From: Arthrobacter dokdonellae
GTDB lineage: Bacteria > Actinomycetota > Actinomycetes > Actinomycetales > Micrococcaceae
Length of the DNA: 64,000 nucleotides
NCBI RefSeq assembly: GCF_003268655.1
Contig: NZ_CP029642.1
Coordinates: 4,278,001-4,342,000 of the forward strand
Reading direction: 5' to 3'
The notes under the pieces were generated by a model. It saw only the letters and a list, made by a program, of their open reading frames with translations, searched no databases and had not been told where the DNA came from. A program made the translations under genes and the position numbers. This document shows positions 40,683-50,494 of this stretch, piece by piece; position 1 is the stretch's first letter; each line of letters starts with the position of its first letter.

Positions 40683-42922
40683 AACGTGAATACAAGGCAC
40701 CGGCGCGAACCGCGGCGTCGCTGAACGGGGAACGTTTCGGCTCCGGGGAGGTGCAGGCTGCCCGCGCCACCCAGGACCGGATCGACATCCCCGAATTTGA
40801 GCCGAACCTCCTGCCGGAGGGCGACATCAGCCCGGACCGTTTCCTGGACCGGGAGCTCAGCTGGCTGGCGTTCAATGCCCGCGTCCTGGAACTCGCCGAG
40901 GACCCGGACGTCTACCTGCTGGAGCGGGTGAACTTCCTGTCCATCTTTGCCTCCAACCTCGACGAATTCTTCATGGTCCGGGTGGCCGGCCTCAAGCGCC
41001 GCATCGCCGCCGGCCTGGCCGTGCCCTCCCCTGCCGGGCTCAGCCCCATTGAGGTCCTGGAACAGATCAGCGACGCCGCCCACAAGCTGCAGGCGCGGCA
41101 CGCCCATGTCTTTGCCAGCCAGATCCGCCCGGCGTTGGCCTACGAGCACATCCACCTGGTCCGCTGGGACGAGCTGGACGAGGGCGCCAAGGACCAGCTG
41201 GGCAAGATGTTTGCCGAGAAGATGTTCCCCATCCTGACGCCCCTGGCCGTGGACCCGGCCCACCCGTTCCCGTACATCTCGGGGCTGTCGCTGAACCTGG
41301 CCGTGGTGGTCCGCAACCCCGTCAGCGACAAGGAGCTCTTTGCCCGGCTGAAGGTGCCGGACCTGCTGGACCGGCTCGTCTCCGTTGACGGCGCCCGGGC
41401 AGGCACCGTGCCGGGGCGCGTGGCCAGGTTCATCCCGCTGGAGGAAGTCATCGCCCAGCACCTGGACCAGCTCTTTCCCGGCATGGAGGTGCTGGAACAC
41501 CACACCTTCCGCGTCACCCGCAACGAGGATCTCGAGGTCGAGGAGGACGACGCCGAGAACCTCCTGCAGGCGCTGGAAAAGGAACTGCTGCGCCGCCGGT
41601 TCGGCCCTCCCGTCCGCCTGGAGGTGGCCACGGACATCAATCCAAACGTCCTGGCCCTGCTGGTGCGCGAGCTCGACATCGAGGACTCCGAGGTCTACAA
41701 GCTCCCGGCCCCGCTGGATCTGCGCGGCCTGTCCGTCATTGGCGGCATTGACCGCAGCGATCTTCGGTTTCCCAAGCACGTTGCCCACACCTCGCGCGAT
41801 TTGAACGAGTCGGAGACGTCCAAGGCCGCCAACGTGTTCGCGGCCATGCGCCGGCGCGACATCCTGCTCCACCACCCCTATGACTCCTTCTCCACCTCGG
41901 TCCAGGCGTTCCTCGAGCAGGCCGCCTCGGACCCCAAGGTCCGCGCCATCAAGCAGACCCTGTACCGGACCTCCGGCGACTCCCCCATTGTGGACGCCCT
42001 GGTCGACGCGGCCGAGGCCGGCAAGCAGGTGCTGGCGCTGGTGGAGATCAAGGCACGCTTTGACGAGCAGGCCAACATCTCCTGGGCCAGAAAGCTGGAG
42101 CAGGCCGGCGTGCACGTCGTCTATGGCATCGTGGGGCTGAAAACCCACTGCAAGCTGTCCCTGGTGGTGCGCCAGGAACAGGACGGGCTGCGCCGCTACT
42201 GCCACATCGGCACGGGCAACTACCACCCGCGCACGGCCCGCTACTACGAGGACCTGGGCCTGCTGACGGCGGACAACCAGGTGGGCGAGGACCTCACCAA
42301 GTTGTTCAACCAGCTTTCCGGGTACGCGCCCAAGTCCGAGTTTGAGCGGCTGCTCGTGGCCCCGCGCTCCGTGCGATCGGGCCTCATCGAGCGCATCGAC
42401 ACGGAAATCGCCAACAAAAAAGCCGGGCTGCCAGCCCAGGTGCGCTTCAAGGTCAACTCGATGGTCGACGAGGCCATCATCGATTCGCTGTACCGGGCCT
42501 CGCAGGCGGGGGTGGACGTCGGGGTGGTGGTGCGCGGCATCTGCTCACTCCGCCCGGGCGTTGCGGGGCTGAGCGAGAACATCACCGTGCGCTCGGTGCT
42601 GGGCCGCTTCCTGGAACATTCACGCGTATTCACCTTTGCCAATGGCGGGGACCCGGTGGTCTACATCGGCTCCGCGGACATGATGCACCGCAACCTGGAC
42701 CGCCGGGTGGAGGCGCTGGTGCAGCTGTCCAACCCGGACCACATCAGGGAGGTCAACTCACTTCTGGACCGCTACCTCGACGCCGGCACGTCCAGCTGGC
42801 ATCTCGGCGTTGACGGTGAATGGACCCGCCACCACCTCGCTGCGGACGGCACCCCGCTCAGCGACGTCCAGTCGTGGCTGCTCGCCAGCCGCTCCCGCCC
42901 GCGTTCGACCCTGCACCGGTGA
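40679..42922 (+). CDS. ppk1: Polyphosphate kinase 1
   Basis: Reversibly makes polyphosphate from ATP. The 747-residue protein begins [14 protein letters not shown] after GAGG, and the kinase core starts at [19 protein letters not shown]. The N1, helical N2 and two PLD-like C domains are present, with the active histidine region [20 protein letters not shown] near residues 507-526 and HCKLSLVVR upstream. The stop codon overlaps the next gene (TGATG). Upstream is an overlapping ten-codon ORF. The pairing of ppk1 with mutT1 also occurs in mycobacteria. Confidence 0.96.
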   Translation: MKREYKAPARTAASLNGERFGSGEVQAARATQDRIDIPEFEPNLLPEGDISPDRFLDRELSWLAFNARVLELAEDPDVYLLERVNFLSIFASNLDEFFMVRVAGLKRRIAAGLAVPSPAGLSPIEVLEQISDAAHKLQARHAHVFASQIRPALAYEHIHLVRWDELDEGAKDQLGKMFAEKMFPILTPLAVDPAHPFPYISGLSLNLAVVVRNPVSDKELFARLKVPDLLDRLVSVDGARAGTVPGRVARFIPLEEVIAQHLDQLFPGMEVLEHHTFRVTRNEDLEVEEDDAENLLQALEKELLRRRFGPPVRLEVATDINPNVLALLVRELDIEDSEVYKLPAPLDLRGLSVIGGIDRSDLRFPKHVAHTSRDLNESETSKAANVFAAMRRRDILLHHPYDSFSTSVQAFLEQAASDPKVRAIKQTLYRTSGDSPIVDALVDAAEAGKQVLALVEIKARFDEQANISWARKLEQAGVHVVYGIVGLKTHCKLSLVVRQEQDGLRRYCHIGTGNYHPRTARYYEDLGLLTADNQVGEDLTKLFNQLSGYAPKSEFERLLVAPRSVRSGLIERIDTEIANKKAGLPAQVRFKVNSMVDEAIIDSLYRASQAGVDVGVVVRGICSLRPGVAGLSENITVRSVLGRFLEHSRVFTFANGGDPVVYIGSADMMHRNLDRRVEALVQLSNPDHIREVNSLLDRYLDAGTSSWHLGVDGEWTRHHLAADGTPLSDVQSWLLASRSRPRSTLHR

Positions 42923-43887
42923 TGCGCAGCAGCGAGCACTTGGAGGACGCCGCCCCCACCGGCACGGAAATTTCCGTGTACGCGGCAGGGGCGCTGTGCT
43001 GGCGCGTCAAAAAGAAGAAGCTGGAGCTGCTGCTCATCCACCGGCAGCGCTACGACGACTGGTCCTGGCCCAAGGGCAAGCTGGACAACGGTGAAACCAT
43101 GGCCGAGTGCGCCGTGCGCGAGGTGTACGAGGAAGTGGGGCTGCCCATCACACTGGGCATACCGCTGCCCGCCATCCGCTACGCCGTCAAGCCCGGAATG
43201 AAGGAGGTGCACTACTGGGCGGCCGAGGTGGACGACATGCCGCCCCTGCCCGACGGCAAGGAAGTGGACACCGCCGTCTGGTGCTCCCCCACGAAGGCGA
43301 GGGGCCTGCTCTCCAACCCGTCCGACGTCGAACCGCTGGAGGCCCTGCTCGCCGCGCATGAGGCCGGAACGCTGCCGACCTGGCCCCTGCTGGTGATCCG
43401 GCACGCAAAGGCCAAGCCGCGCTCGGCCTGGACCCGCGCCGAGGGCGAGCGGCCGCTGGCGGCGACGGGCAAGCGGCAGGCGCTTTACCTCCAGCGGCTG
43501 CTGATGGCCTGGCACCCGGGCAAGATCCTCACGAGCGGCTGGATGCGCTGCATTGCCACCATCTCCCCCTACACCCAGGCCACCAAGGCCAAGGTCAAGG
43601 TGGTGCCGGCGCTGACCGAGGCGGACCACAAGCGGAACCCCGCCAAGGCCGCCGCCGCCGTGGAAAAGCTGCTGTCCAAGTCCAGCGCCGCGGCCGTGTG
43701 CACCCACCGGCCCGTGCTGCCGACCGTGCTGGAGACGCTGGCCACGCACATGGACGGCGCACTGGCAGCGAGGCTGCCGCTGGGCGACCCCCACCTGGCC
43801 CCCGGCGAGGTGCTCGTGGCGCACGTGTCCGTCAACGACCCCGGGCGCATCGTGGCGGTGGAGCAGCACCGGCCCTACGAGGACTGA
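42922..43887 (+). CDS. mutT1: Nudix hydrolase fused to histidine phosphatase (MutT1 type)
   Basis: A 321-residue two-domain enzyme. Residues 15-150 form a Nudix domain with a complete box, GKLDNGE then REVYEEVGL, at about 52-74. Residues 155-320 form a histidine phosphatase domain starting LLVIRHAKAK (RH at 160-161). Mycobacterial MutT1 has the same fusion and hydrolyses 8-oxo-GTP, 8-oxo-dGTP and diadenosine polyphosphates, protecting against oxidised nucleotides. The ATG shares a base with the ppk1 stop, so both are co-translated. Confidence 0.9.
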   Translation: MRSSEHLEDAAPTGTEISVYAAGALCWRVKKKKLELLLIHRQRYDDWSWPKGKLDNGETMAECAVREVYEEVGLPITLGIPLPAIRYAVKPGMKEVHYWAAEVDDMPPLPDGKEVDTAVWCSPTKARGLLSNPSDVEPLEALLAAHEAGTLPTWPLLVIRHAKAKPRSAWTRAEGERPLAATGKRQALYLQRLLMAWHPGKILTSGWMRCIATISPYTQATKAKVKVVPALTEADHKRNPAKAAAAVEKLLSKSSAAAVCTHRPVLPTVLETLATHMDGALAARLPLGDPHLAPGEVLVAHVSVNDPGRIVAVEQHRPYED

Positions 43888-43957
43888 ACCCGGACCCACG
43901 CCGCCGGCGAACTGCGGCCCCAGCCCCGTCCAGGGCGGCCTCCAGCGGCGGGACACG

Positions 43958-43963
43958 TAGACT
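43958..43963 (+). promoter_or_regulatory. Leaderless -10 box, thyA
   Basis: TAGACT ends six bases before the GTG start at 43970. No ribosome binding site is present. Confidence 0.6.
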
Positions 43964-43969
43964 GGTGGC

Positions 43970-44788
43970 GTGACTATTGTGACCCCGTACGAAGACCTCC
44001 TCAGGGACGTGCTGGCCAACGGCACGCAGAAATCGGACCGCACCGGCACCGGCACGCTCAGCGTCTTTGGCCGGCAGCTGCGCTTCGACCTTTCCGAGAG
44101 CTTCCCGTTGATCACCACCAAGCGGGTCCACTTCAGGTCGGTCGCCATGGAGCTGCTCTGGTTCCTGCGCGGCGACTCCAACGTGCGCTGGCTGCAGGAT
44201 CACGGCGTGAAGATCTGGAATGAATGGGCGGACGACGCCGGGGAGCTTGGTCCGGTCTACGGCGTCCAGTGGCGCTCGTGGCCCACGCCGGACGGCGGGC
44301 ACATCGACCAGATTTCCCAGGTCATGGAGTCCCTGCGGAGCAACCCGGATTCCCGCAGGCACATCGTCTCTGCCTGGAATGTGGGTGAGCTGAAGGACAT
44401 GGCCCTGCCGCCGTGCCACGCGTTCTTCCAGTTCTACGTTGCCCCCACGGAGGACCGGCGCGGCAAGCTCAGCTGCCAGCTGTACCAGCGGTCGGCGGAC
44501 ACGTTCCTGGGCGTGCCGTTCAACATTGCCTCCTACGCCCTTTTGACCATGATGATGGCGCAGCAGCTGGACCTGGAGCCGGGCGAATTCATCTGGACCG
44601 GCGGCGACGTGCACATCTACGACGACCACGTGGACCAGGTCGCCGAGCAGCTCACCCGCGAGCCATACCCGTACCCGCAGCTGCGGTTCACGCGCAAGCC
44701 GTCCTCCATCTTTGACTACACCTTTGACGACCTTGAGCTGGTCAACTACCAGCACCACCCGACGATTAAGGCACCGATCGCCGTATGA
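43970..44788 (+). CDS. thyA: Thymidylate synthase
   Basis: Methylates dUMP to dTMP using methylenetetrahydrofolate. The 272-residue protein is of the ThyA type, with Arg24 in SDRTGTGT, the nucleophile Cys149 in [12 protein letters not shown], and the C-terminal IKAPIAV. It starts at GTG without a leader. The stop codon overlaps folA by four bases (ATGA), which makes sense because ThyA produces the dihydrofolate that FolA reduces. Confidence 0.97.
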   Translation: MTIVTPYEDLLRDVLANGTQKSDRTGTGTLSVFGRQLRFDLSESFPLITTKRVHFRSVAMELLWFLRGDSNVRWLQDHGVKIWNEWADDAGELGPVYGVQWRSWPTPDGGHIDQISQVMESLRSNPDSRRHIVSAWNVGELKDMALPPCHAFFQFYVAPTEDRRGKLSCQLYQRSADTFLGVPFNIASYALLTMMMAQQLDLEPGEFIWTGGDVHIYDDHVDQVAEQLTREPYPYPQLRFTRKPSSIFDYTFDDLELVNYQHHPTIKAPIAV

Positions 44789-45381
44789 GCACCGACGCCG
44801 GCTCCCCCGGACAGCCCCCACAGTACCGCTTCACCCAGCCCATCGTGGGCATGATCTGGGCGCAAACCAACCAAGGCGTCATAGGCGCCGAGGGTGGCAT
44901 GCCCTGGCACCTGCCCGAGGACCTGGCCCACTTCAAGCGCGTCACCCAGGGCCACCCGGTGGTGATGGGCCGCAAGACGTGGGATTCGTTTCCGGAAAAG
45001 TACCGGCCGCTCCCCGGCCGCACCAACATCGTGGTGACCCGGCAGGAAAACTGGGGCTCGACGCCGGACGCGAGTGGCGCCGTCGTGCTTGACTCCTTGG
45101 ATCAGGCCCTGGTGGAGGCGCAGCTGTCCCCCGGCGGCGAGGAAGTGTGGGTGCTCGGCGGCGGACAGATCTTCGCCCAGGCGATCGACGACTGCAACGT
45201 CGCCGTCGTCACGGTTATTAACACGGATGTGCCAGGTGACACGCTGGCACCCGCGCTGGGCCCGGAGTGGACGTTCCGCGGCGCCACGCCCCAGGAGGGC
45301 TGGCGCACCGCCAAGAACGGCGCCGAATACCGCTTCACGTTGTGGGCCCGGGGCGAGTCCGAGTTTGAGGTGCCCGAATAA
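44785..45381 (+). CDS. folA: Dihydrofolate reductase
   Basis: Reduces dihydrofolate to tetrahydrofolate with NADPH and is the trimethoprim target. The 198-residue protein has the N-terminal [26 protein letters not shown], the substrate-binding Asp/Glu position occupied by Glu in [17 protein letters not shown] and the NADPH loop [12 protein letters not shown]. The C-terminal region is slightly longer than in E. coli FolA (159 residues). It is translationally coupled to thyA. Confidence 0.96.
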   Translation: MSTDAGSPGQPPQYRFTQPIVGMIWAQTNQGVIGAEGGMPWHLPEDLAHFKRVTQGHPVVMGRKTWDSFPEKYRPLPGRTNIVVTRQENWGSTPDASGAVVLDSLDQALVEAQLSPGGEEVWVLGGGQIFAQAIDDCNVAVVTVINTDVPGDTLAPALGPEWTFRGATPQEGWRTAKNGAEYRFTLWARGESEFEVPE

Positions 45382-45453
45382 GCCATCCGTGCGCGAGGCT
45401 GAGACGGCGTTCACCAGATGACACCAACTTGGCGGGGCTCTCCCCCTCCCGCC

Positions 45454-45459
45454 TAAACT
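45454..45459 (+). promoter_or_regulatory. Leaderless -10 box, asd
   Basis: TAAACT ends six bases before the ATG at 45466. TTGGCG lies 19 bases upstream of it. There is no ribosome binding site. Confidence 0.6.
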
Positions 45460-45465
45460 GGACGC

Positions 45466-46608
45466 ATGACCTCACTCAATGTTCCTTCCGTCGGCCTAGT
45501 TGGCTGGCGCGGCATGGTCGGTTCCGTCCTGATGCAGCGCATGCAGGACGAGGGCGACTTCGCAAGCATCAACCCCGTCTTCTTCTCCACTTCCAACGCC
45601 GGCGGCAAGGCCCCGGCATTGGCCGGTCCAGTCTCTGGCGAGACGGGCACGCTCGAAGACGCCTTTGACATTGACACGCTGGTCAAGCTGCCCATCATTG
45701 TCACCGCCCAGGGCGGCGACTACACCAAGCGCGTCCACACCGAGCTGCGCGGCCGCGGCTGGGACGGCCTGTGGCTGGACGCAGCCTCCACGCTGCGCAT
45801 GAACGAGGACTCGATCATCGTCCTGGACCCCATCAACCGCGACGTCATCGACAAGGGCCTGGTGAACGGCACCCGCGACTTCATCGGCGGCAACTGCACC
45901 GTCTCCTGCATGCTCATGGGCCTGGGCGGACTGTTCAAGAACAACCTGGTCGAGTGGGGCACGGCCATGACCTACCAGGCCGCGTCCGGCGGCGGCGCCC
46001 GCCACATGCGCGAGCTCCTCAAGCAGTTCGGAACGCTTAACAGCGAGGTGTCCAGCGAACTGGACGACCCGGCATCGGCCATCCTGGACATTGACCGCAA
46101 GGTCCTCGCCCACCAGCGCGAAGGCATCGACTCCAGCCAGTTCGGCGTGCCGCTGGCGGGCTCGCTCATCCCCTGGATCGACTCCGATCTGGGCAACGGG
46201 CAGTCGCGCGAGGAGTGGAAGGCCGGCGTGGAGACCAACAAGATCCTGGGCAACTCCGCGGACAACCGGGTCATCATGGACGGGCTCTGCGTGCGGATCG
46301 GTGCCATGCGCTCCCACTCGCAGGCGCTCACGCTCAAGCTGCGCGAGGACCTCCCGGTGGCCGAGATCGAAGCCCTGCTGGCCAACGACAACGAGTGGGC
46401 CAAGGTGGTGCCCAACACGAAGGAAGCGTCCATGGCGGACCTGACCCCGGTGGCCGCCTCCGGCACCCTGGACGTCCCCGTGGGCCGTATCCGCAAGATG
46501 GAGATGGGGCCGGAATACGTCAGCGCGTTCACCGTCGGCGACCAGCTCCTCTGGGGCGCGGCCGAGCCGCTGCGGCGCATGCTGGCCATCGCCACTGGCA
46601 CGCTCTAG
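45466..46608 (+). CDS. asd: Aspartate-semialdehyde dehydrogenase, proteobacterial type
   Basis: Makes aspartate semialdehyde for lysine, diaminopimelate, methionine and threonine synthesis. The 380-residue protein matches the E. coli-type enzyme almost throughout ([53 protein letters not shown]). Catalytic Cys144 lies in GGNCTVS and a late His region is intact. Most actinobacteria instead use a shorter enzyme of about 345 residues. It starts without a leader. A 90-bp inverted-repeat element follows the stop by five bases. Confidence 0.95.
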   Translation: MTSLNVPSVGLVGWRGMVGSVLMQRMQDEGDFASINPVFFSTSNAGGKAPALAGPVSGETGTLEDAFDIDTLVKLPIIVTAQGGDYTKRVHTELRGRGWDGLWLDAASTLRMNEDSIIVLDPINRDVIDKGLVNGTRDFIGGNCTVSCMLMGLGGLFKNNLVEWGTAMTYQAASGGGARHMRELLKQFGTLNSEVSSELDDPASAILDIDRKVLAHQREGIDSSQFGVPLAGSLIPWIDSDLGNGQSREEWKAGVETNKILGNSADNRVIMDGLCVRIGAMRSHSQALTLKLREDLPVAEIEALLANDNEWAKVVPNTKEASMADLTPVAASGTLDVPVGRIRKMEMGPEYVSAFTVGDQLLWGAAEPLRRMLAIATGTL

Positions 46609-46613
46609 ACCCG

Positions 46614-46703
46614 GATCTGTGTTGCACTTCTTCGGCTGGATAGCGCCTTCCGGGACGGTTTTCGTCCAATGACGGTTTTCGTCCAATAAGTGCAACACAG
46701 ATC
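46614..46703. repeat. MITE-like element with 16-bp terminal inverted repeats
   Basis: GATCTGTGTTGCACTT (46614-46629) and its exact reverse complement (46688-46703) bound a 58-base interior. Inside, the 17-mer GACGGTTTTCGTCCAAT is repeated head to tail (46654 and 46671), each copy having a GGACG/CGTCC-type hairpin. It fills the gap between two convergent genes. Confidence 0.85.
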
Positions 46704-46704
46704 T

Positions 46705-47919
46705 TTAGGTGGCGAGGAAGTTTGCGTAGTTCGCCGCAGATCTTTCCAGCGCCCTGTCCTGCGCCGGGCTGAGCCCGTCAAACAGCTCCGGAAGAACGAC
46801 GCCGGCGACTTCCCGTTGTTTCTCGGCCGCGCCTTGCGCCTTGCGCCAGGTCCCGGCCACCCTGCCCCCTGCCACCACTGGTGCCTTGAACATGCCGTTG
46901 TTGCCGGGCACTGTCAGCGGCGCATGGTGTGGCGCAAGCGCGGCGCTCCTGTCCGTGTAGCCCAACAGGTATTCGTCAAAGCCGGGCAGCAGCAGGATGG
47001 TCCTGGCCCCGGGCAGCGTGCCGCCCAGCAATTCCGCCGTTTCCGGGGCCAGCAGGTAGCTTGTTCCGCCGCACTCCACGGATTCCAGCCCGCCAGCCAC
47101 CTGGTCCAGCCCGGCCTTGATGTCCGCCAGGGTCAGCTTCGACCACCATTGGAAGTCCTTGATGGTGGCCGGGCCGTGGCTGCGGAAATACCGCAGGGCA
47201 AGCTCGGCCAACGCCTCCCCGCGTTCCAGGACACGGCGGTCCTTGATCCAATGGTCAGCCTGCACAAAGAACTGGGTGTTGCCGTTGCCCGCGGCCGCGT
47301 TCATGGGCCCCTGTACCAGTGAGCCCTCCACGCAGAGCAGCCACAGCAGGTGGATGCCCCGCTGGGCCGCGGTCCGCTGTCCCGCCGCTTCGAAGGCCCC
47401 CAGCAGCTCCTCCCGCGTCGCCCTGCCGCAGGAGCCGCCGTCCGGGCCGGCACTGGCGCCAGGACTGGCGGTGACGCCTGCCCCGCCCTTGCTACGGGTC
47501 CCGGCTTCCCGGCCCGGCGGTTCCAACAGCGCCAGGGCAACATCGCGCACCTGGTTGAGGTCCGGCGTCGTAATTCCCAACTGGCGGTGCCGGCCTGCCA
47601 TGGATCCCAGCATCCGTCCCGAGGTCAGCGACAGGATCCACCCGAGGTCCTCGGCAGCCGTGACGTGGAGGGTGCCGCGCAGGGGCCACGAACGGACAAT
47701 CTCCCCGCGGTTGAAGGCCGCCTCGACGCCGGCCCGGCCGGTGCCGGACGCACGGAGCCCGATGGACCACAGCGCGCCGGGGAGGTCCTGTCCCTGCAGT
47801 GCCGTCAGCCAACGCACAACGTCCACCGGCCCCGGGCTGGGACGGGTGGACGCGGGCAGGATCCATTGGGCCGCAAGGCGGAGGCGGGCAAGGACGGCGG
47901 GTGTGACGCTGGGGGCCAT
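46705..47919 (-). CDS. Winged-helix DNA-binding domain protein (AlkZ/HTH_42-like)
   Basis: A 404-residue member of the HTH_42 winged-helix family related to AlkZ/YcaQ DNA glycosylases. The N-terminal LTALQGQDLPGALWSIGLR contains the Q-x-Q segment of the family, followed by VRSWPLRGTLHVTAAEDLGWIL. The C-terminal half has PGFDEYLLGYTDRS. A low-complexity insert rich in Gly, Ala and Ser occurs near residues 155-185. I infer a DNA-binding role and do not claim glycosylase activity. The ATG follows GATACT by seven bases, suggesting a near-leaderless mRNA. Confidence 0.8.
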   Translation of the reverse strand: MAPSVTPAVLARLRLAAQWILPASTRPSPGPVDVVRWLTALQGQDLPGALWSIGLRASGTGRAGVEAAFNRGEIVRSWPLRGTLHVTAAEDLGWILSLTSGRMLGSMAGRHRQLGITTPDLNQVRDVALALLEPPGREAGTRSKGGAGVTASPGASAGPDGGSCGRATREELLGAFEAAGQRTAAQRGIHLLWLLCVEGSLVQGPMNAAAGNGNTQFFVQADHWIKDRRVLERGEALAELALRYFRSHGPATIKDFQWWSKLTLADIKAGLDQVAGGLESVECGGTSYLLAPETAELLGGTLPGARTILLLPGFDEYLLGYTDRSAALAPHHAPLTVPGNNGMFKAPVVAGGRVAGTWRKAQGAAEKQREVAGVVLPELFDGLSPAQDRALERSAANYANFLAT

Positions 47920-48081
47920 CCCCCAAAGTATCCCCGCCCACACAGCCGGCCCGCAATAGCCCCCACCCGCTCCCCAACCTCGTTCCTCGGCAAGGGCCAC
48001 TCGCGGGCCTGGGCCCCTTCGAAAAACGTCCCGAAAGATCGTTTTTTCGACCGTTATTGCAGGTCAGCTGTGGAGGGGGGG

Positions 48082-49206
48082 TCAGCGGGCGGAACGCAGC
48101 TGGGCCGTGATGGGGCATTCGAAGGGGTCGCGCTGGCCCAGGCCCACGCGGTTCAGGTAGCGCATGACGATCATGTAGGACTGGCCCAGGGTGGTTTCCG
48201 TGTACGTGATGTTCCGCTCGGCGCAGTACGCGCGGACCAAGGGCTGGACGGCCTTGAGGTTCTTGGAGGACATGGTCGGGAACAGGTGGTGCTCAATCTG
48301 GTAGTTCAGCCCGCCCATGCCGGCGTCGACCCACCATCCGCCGGAGATGTTGCGGCTCATCAGGGTCTGGCGGCGCATGAAGTCGATCTTGACGTCCTTG
48401 GGGACCAGCGGCATGCCCTTGTGGTTCGGGGCGAAGGAGCCGCCCATGTAGACACCGAGCGCCATGACCTGCACGGCGATAAAGGCAAGGCCCAGGCCCC
48501 AGCCAAGGAACCAGAGCGTGAACGCCGGCAAGATGACCAGGCGGACCACCAGCATGGCGATTTCGGCCTTGCGCTCGGGGACAACCTGCTTGCGGTCGAG
48601 CACCCGGCGGACGGCGGAAATGTGAAGGTCCAGCGCCGCAAGCGTCAGCAGCGGGAAGAAGAACGCGCCCTGGCGGCGGGCGAACCACTTGGCGAAGCCG
48701 GTACGCTTGGCGGCGTTCTCGGGGTCAAACACCAAGGCGCCCGGATCGATGTCGCCATCCACGCCGATCTTGTTCGGGTTCAGGTGGTGCTTGCCGTGCT
48801 TGTTCATCCACCAGCCGTAGGACAGGCCCACGAACAGGTTCCCGGCGAAACGGGCGAGCCAGGCGTTCTTCTTGGCGGAGGCGAACACCTGGCGATGCGC
48901 GGCGTCGTGCGAAAGAAAGGCGGTGTGCGTGCACAGGAAAGCGAACAGCACGGCGGTGACCAGCTGCCACCAGCTTTGCCCCAGCGTCAGGAACAGCGCC
49001 AGGACGGCCAGGTAGCCAAGGCTTTGACGGACAATCCGCGCCACGTACCACTTGATGTCGCGCTCCATGAGGCCGGCGTCGCGCGCCTGCTCGCAGAGCT
49101 GGATGAAGTCCGTGACGTGGCGGTCCCGGGTGGGGCGCTTGCGTGCGGGTTTGGCGGCGGGCGTTTCGTCGAGCAGGTCCGCGTGGTCCAATGTTGCCGA
49201 TGACAT
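48082..49206 (-). CDS. Membrane fatty acid desaturase
   Basis: A 374-residue di-iron membrane desaturase that introduces a double bond into acyl chains, probably to adjust membrane fluidity. All three histidine boxes are present: SHDAAH near 91, HGKHH near 127 and QIEHH near 300. The QIEHH form is typical of acyl-CoA and front-end desaturases, but there is no cytochrome b5 domain. Four membrane segments are visible. GGAGG lies seven bases before ATG 49206. The gene is alone between murB and the HTH_42 gene. Regiochemistry is unknown. Confidence 0.9.
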   Translation of the reverse strand: MSSATLDHADLLDETPAAKPARKRPTRDRHVTDFIQLCEQARDAGLMERDIKWYVARIVRQSLGYLAVLALFLTLGQSWWQLVTAVLFAFLCTHTAFLSHDAAHRQVFASAKKNAWLARFAGNLFVGLSYGWWMNKHGKHHLNPNKIGVDGDIDPGALVFDPENAAKRTGFAKWFARRQGAFFFPLLTLAALDLHISAVRRVLDRKQVVPERKAEIAMLVVRLVILPAFTLWFLGWGLGLAFIAVQVMALGVYMGGSFAPNHKGMPLVPKDVKIDFMRRQTLMSRNISGGWWVDAGMGGLNYQIEHHLFPTMSSKNLKAVQPLVRAYCAERNITYTETTLGQSYMIVMRYLNRVGLGQRDPFECPITAQLRSAR

Positions 49207-49360
49207 GGTGTTCCTCCAGTACTTCACGGAGCTTAAAACACCGCGTTATGAGAAAGGTCTGAATCTTCCACTAACGCTACGGACCCTCCACTCCGGGCAC
49301 ATCACACCCGGGAGCCGTCTTGGCCCCGTACCGGGGTAGGGGTGGCGCCGTCATGAGTGA

Positions 49361-49400
49361 AGGAGCGTCCGCCGAAAAGGCCCCGGAACTGAAGGAGCGT
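49361..49400. repeat. 32-nt tandem repeat array, copy site 3
   Basis: AAGGAGCGTCCG occurs twice with AGGAGCGT at 49361 and 49393, exactly 32 bases apart. The array ends 12 bases from the murB stop. It has the same core and spacing as the arrays at 16020, 16531 and 55585. Confidence 0.8.
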
Positions 49401-49411
49401 CCGGGGGCGGG

Positions 49412-50494
49412 TCAGAGCTGGCAGCCCACCAGCACCGGCTCCGGGTGCAGGGTGATGCCGAATTGGCGCACGACGCCGGCGCGCACCTCCCGCGCGACCG
49501 CAAGTACGTCTTCTGCCGAAGCCCCGCCACGGTTCGTGACGGCGAGCGTGTGCTTGGTGGACAGGGCAGCGCGGCGGGACGCCACTCCGCCGCGCTTCCT
49601 GCCATCGAGCGCGAGGCCGTACCCCTTGGAAAAGCCCGCATGTTCAATCAGCCAGGCGGCGCTGAGCTTGGTCAGCCCGGCGGCGGCGGGGTAGCGCGGG
49701 GCGTCTGCGGGCAGTGACGCGGCCTCGGCGGCGCCGACGATCGGGTTGGTGAAGAAGGAGCCCGTGGACCAGGTGTCGCGGTCCGCCGCATCCAGCACCA
49801 TGCCCTTGGAGGCGCGCAGTTCCAGTACGGTGCGGCGCAAATCCAGCGCATTGGCGCGCCTGCCCACCTCAACGCCGAGGCGGCGGGCCAGCTCGGCGTA
49901 CTTCACGGGGGCGCTCATGCGGCCCAGGAGCAGCTGGAACTCCACGGTCAGCACCACGAAGCGGGGCGAGCCGTTGACAGTGGTCTGCTTGATGATGGAA
50001 TCCCGGTAGCCAAACTTCAGCTCCGAATTGGTAAAGGTGCGCACGGCATCCTTCTCGCGGTCCCAGACGCGCACGGCGGCGACGGTCTGCGCGACGTCGG
50101 CGCCGTAGGCGCCCACATTTTGCACGGGTGTGGCCCCGGTGAGGCCGGGAATGCCGGAGAGGGCCTCCAGCCCGCTCCAGGCGTGCAGCACCGACTGGTG
50201 GACAAAGCTGTCCCAGTCGTGGCCGGCCGCAACCACCACGGAGGCCCCGCCACAGGAGTCCTCGGCAGTTGCCTTGAAGCCCTGGCTGGCAATCTTCAGG
50301 ACCGTGCCGTCGAAGCCGTCGTCCGAGACCACCAGGTTGGACCCGCCACCCACAATCAGGAGCGGCTCGCCGGCGTGGTCGGCGGTGCGGACCGCGGCAA
50401 TGATCTCCGCCTCGGTGGCAGCTTCCACGTAGGTGCGCGCGGGTCCCCCTACGCCGAGGGTGGTCAGGGAACTCAGCAGCACGTTTTCACTCAC
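49412..50494 (-). CDS. murB: UDP-N-acetylenolpyruvoylglucosamine reductase
   Basis: MurB reduces UDP-GlcNAc-enolpyruvate to UDP-MurNAc, the second committed step of peptidoglycan synthesis, using FAD and NADPH. The 360-residue protein has the FAD-binding TLGVGGPARTYVEA and GGGSNLVVSD, the active-site region SAAWLIEHAG and the C-terminal LHPEPVLVG with the catalytic Glu. It starts at a GTG inside the stop of the upstream MFS gene (GTGA overlap). A TACTGT six bases before the GTG may also give it a leaderless internal promoter. Confidence 0.96.
   Translation of the reverse strand: MSENVLLSSLTTLGVGGPARTYVEAATEAEIIAAVRTADHAGEPLLIVGGGSNLVVSDDGFDGTVLKIASQGFKATAEDSCGGASVVVAAGHDWDSFVHQSVLHAWSGLEALSGIPGLTGATPVQNVGAYGADVAQTVAAVRVWDREKDAVRTFTNSELKFGYRDSIIKQTTVNGSPRFVVLTVEFQLLLGRMSAPVKYAELARRLGVEVGRRANALDLRRTVLELRASKGMVLDAADRDTWSTGSFFTNPIVGAAEAASLPADAPRYPAAAGLTKLSAAWLIEHAGFSKGYGLALDGRKRGGVASRRAALSTKHTLAVTNRGGASAEDVLAVAREVRAGVVRQFGITLHPEPVLVGCQL

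Noticed and set aside
46705..47919. DNA glycosylase activity for the HTH_42 protein
   Set aside because: Family resemblance alone does not show glycosylase function, so only a winged-helix protein is called.
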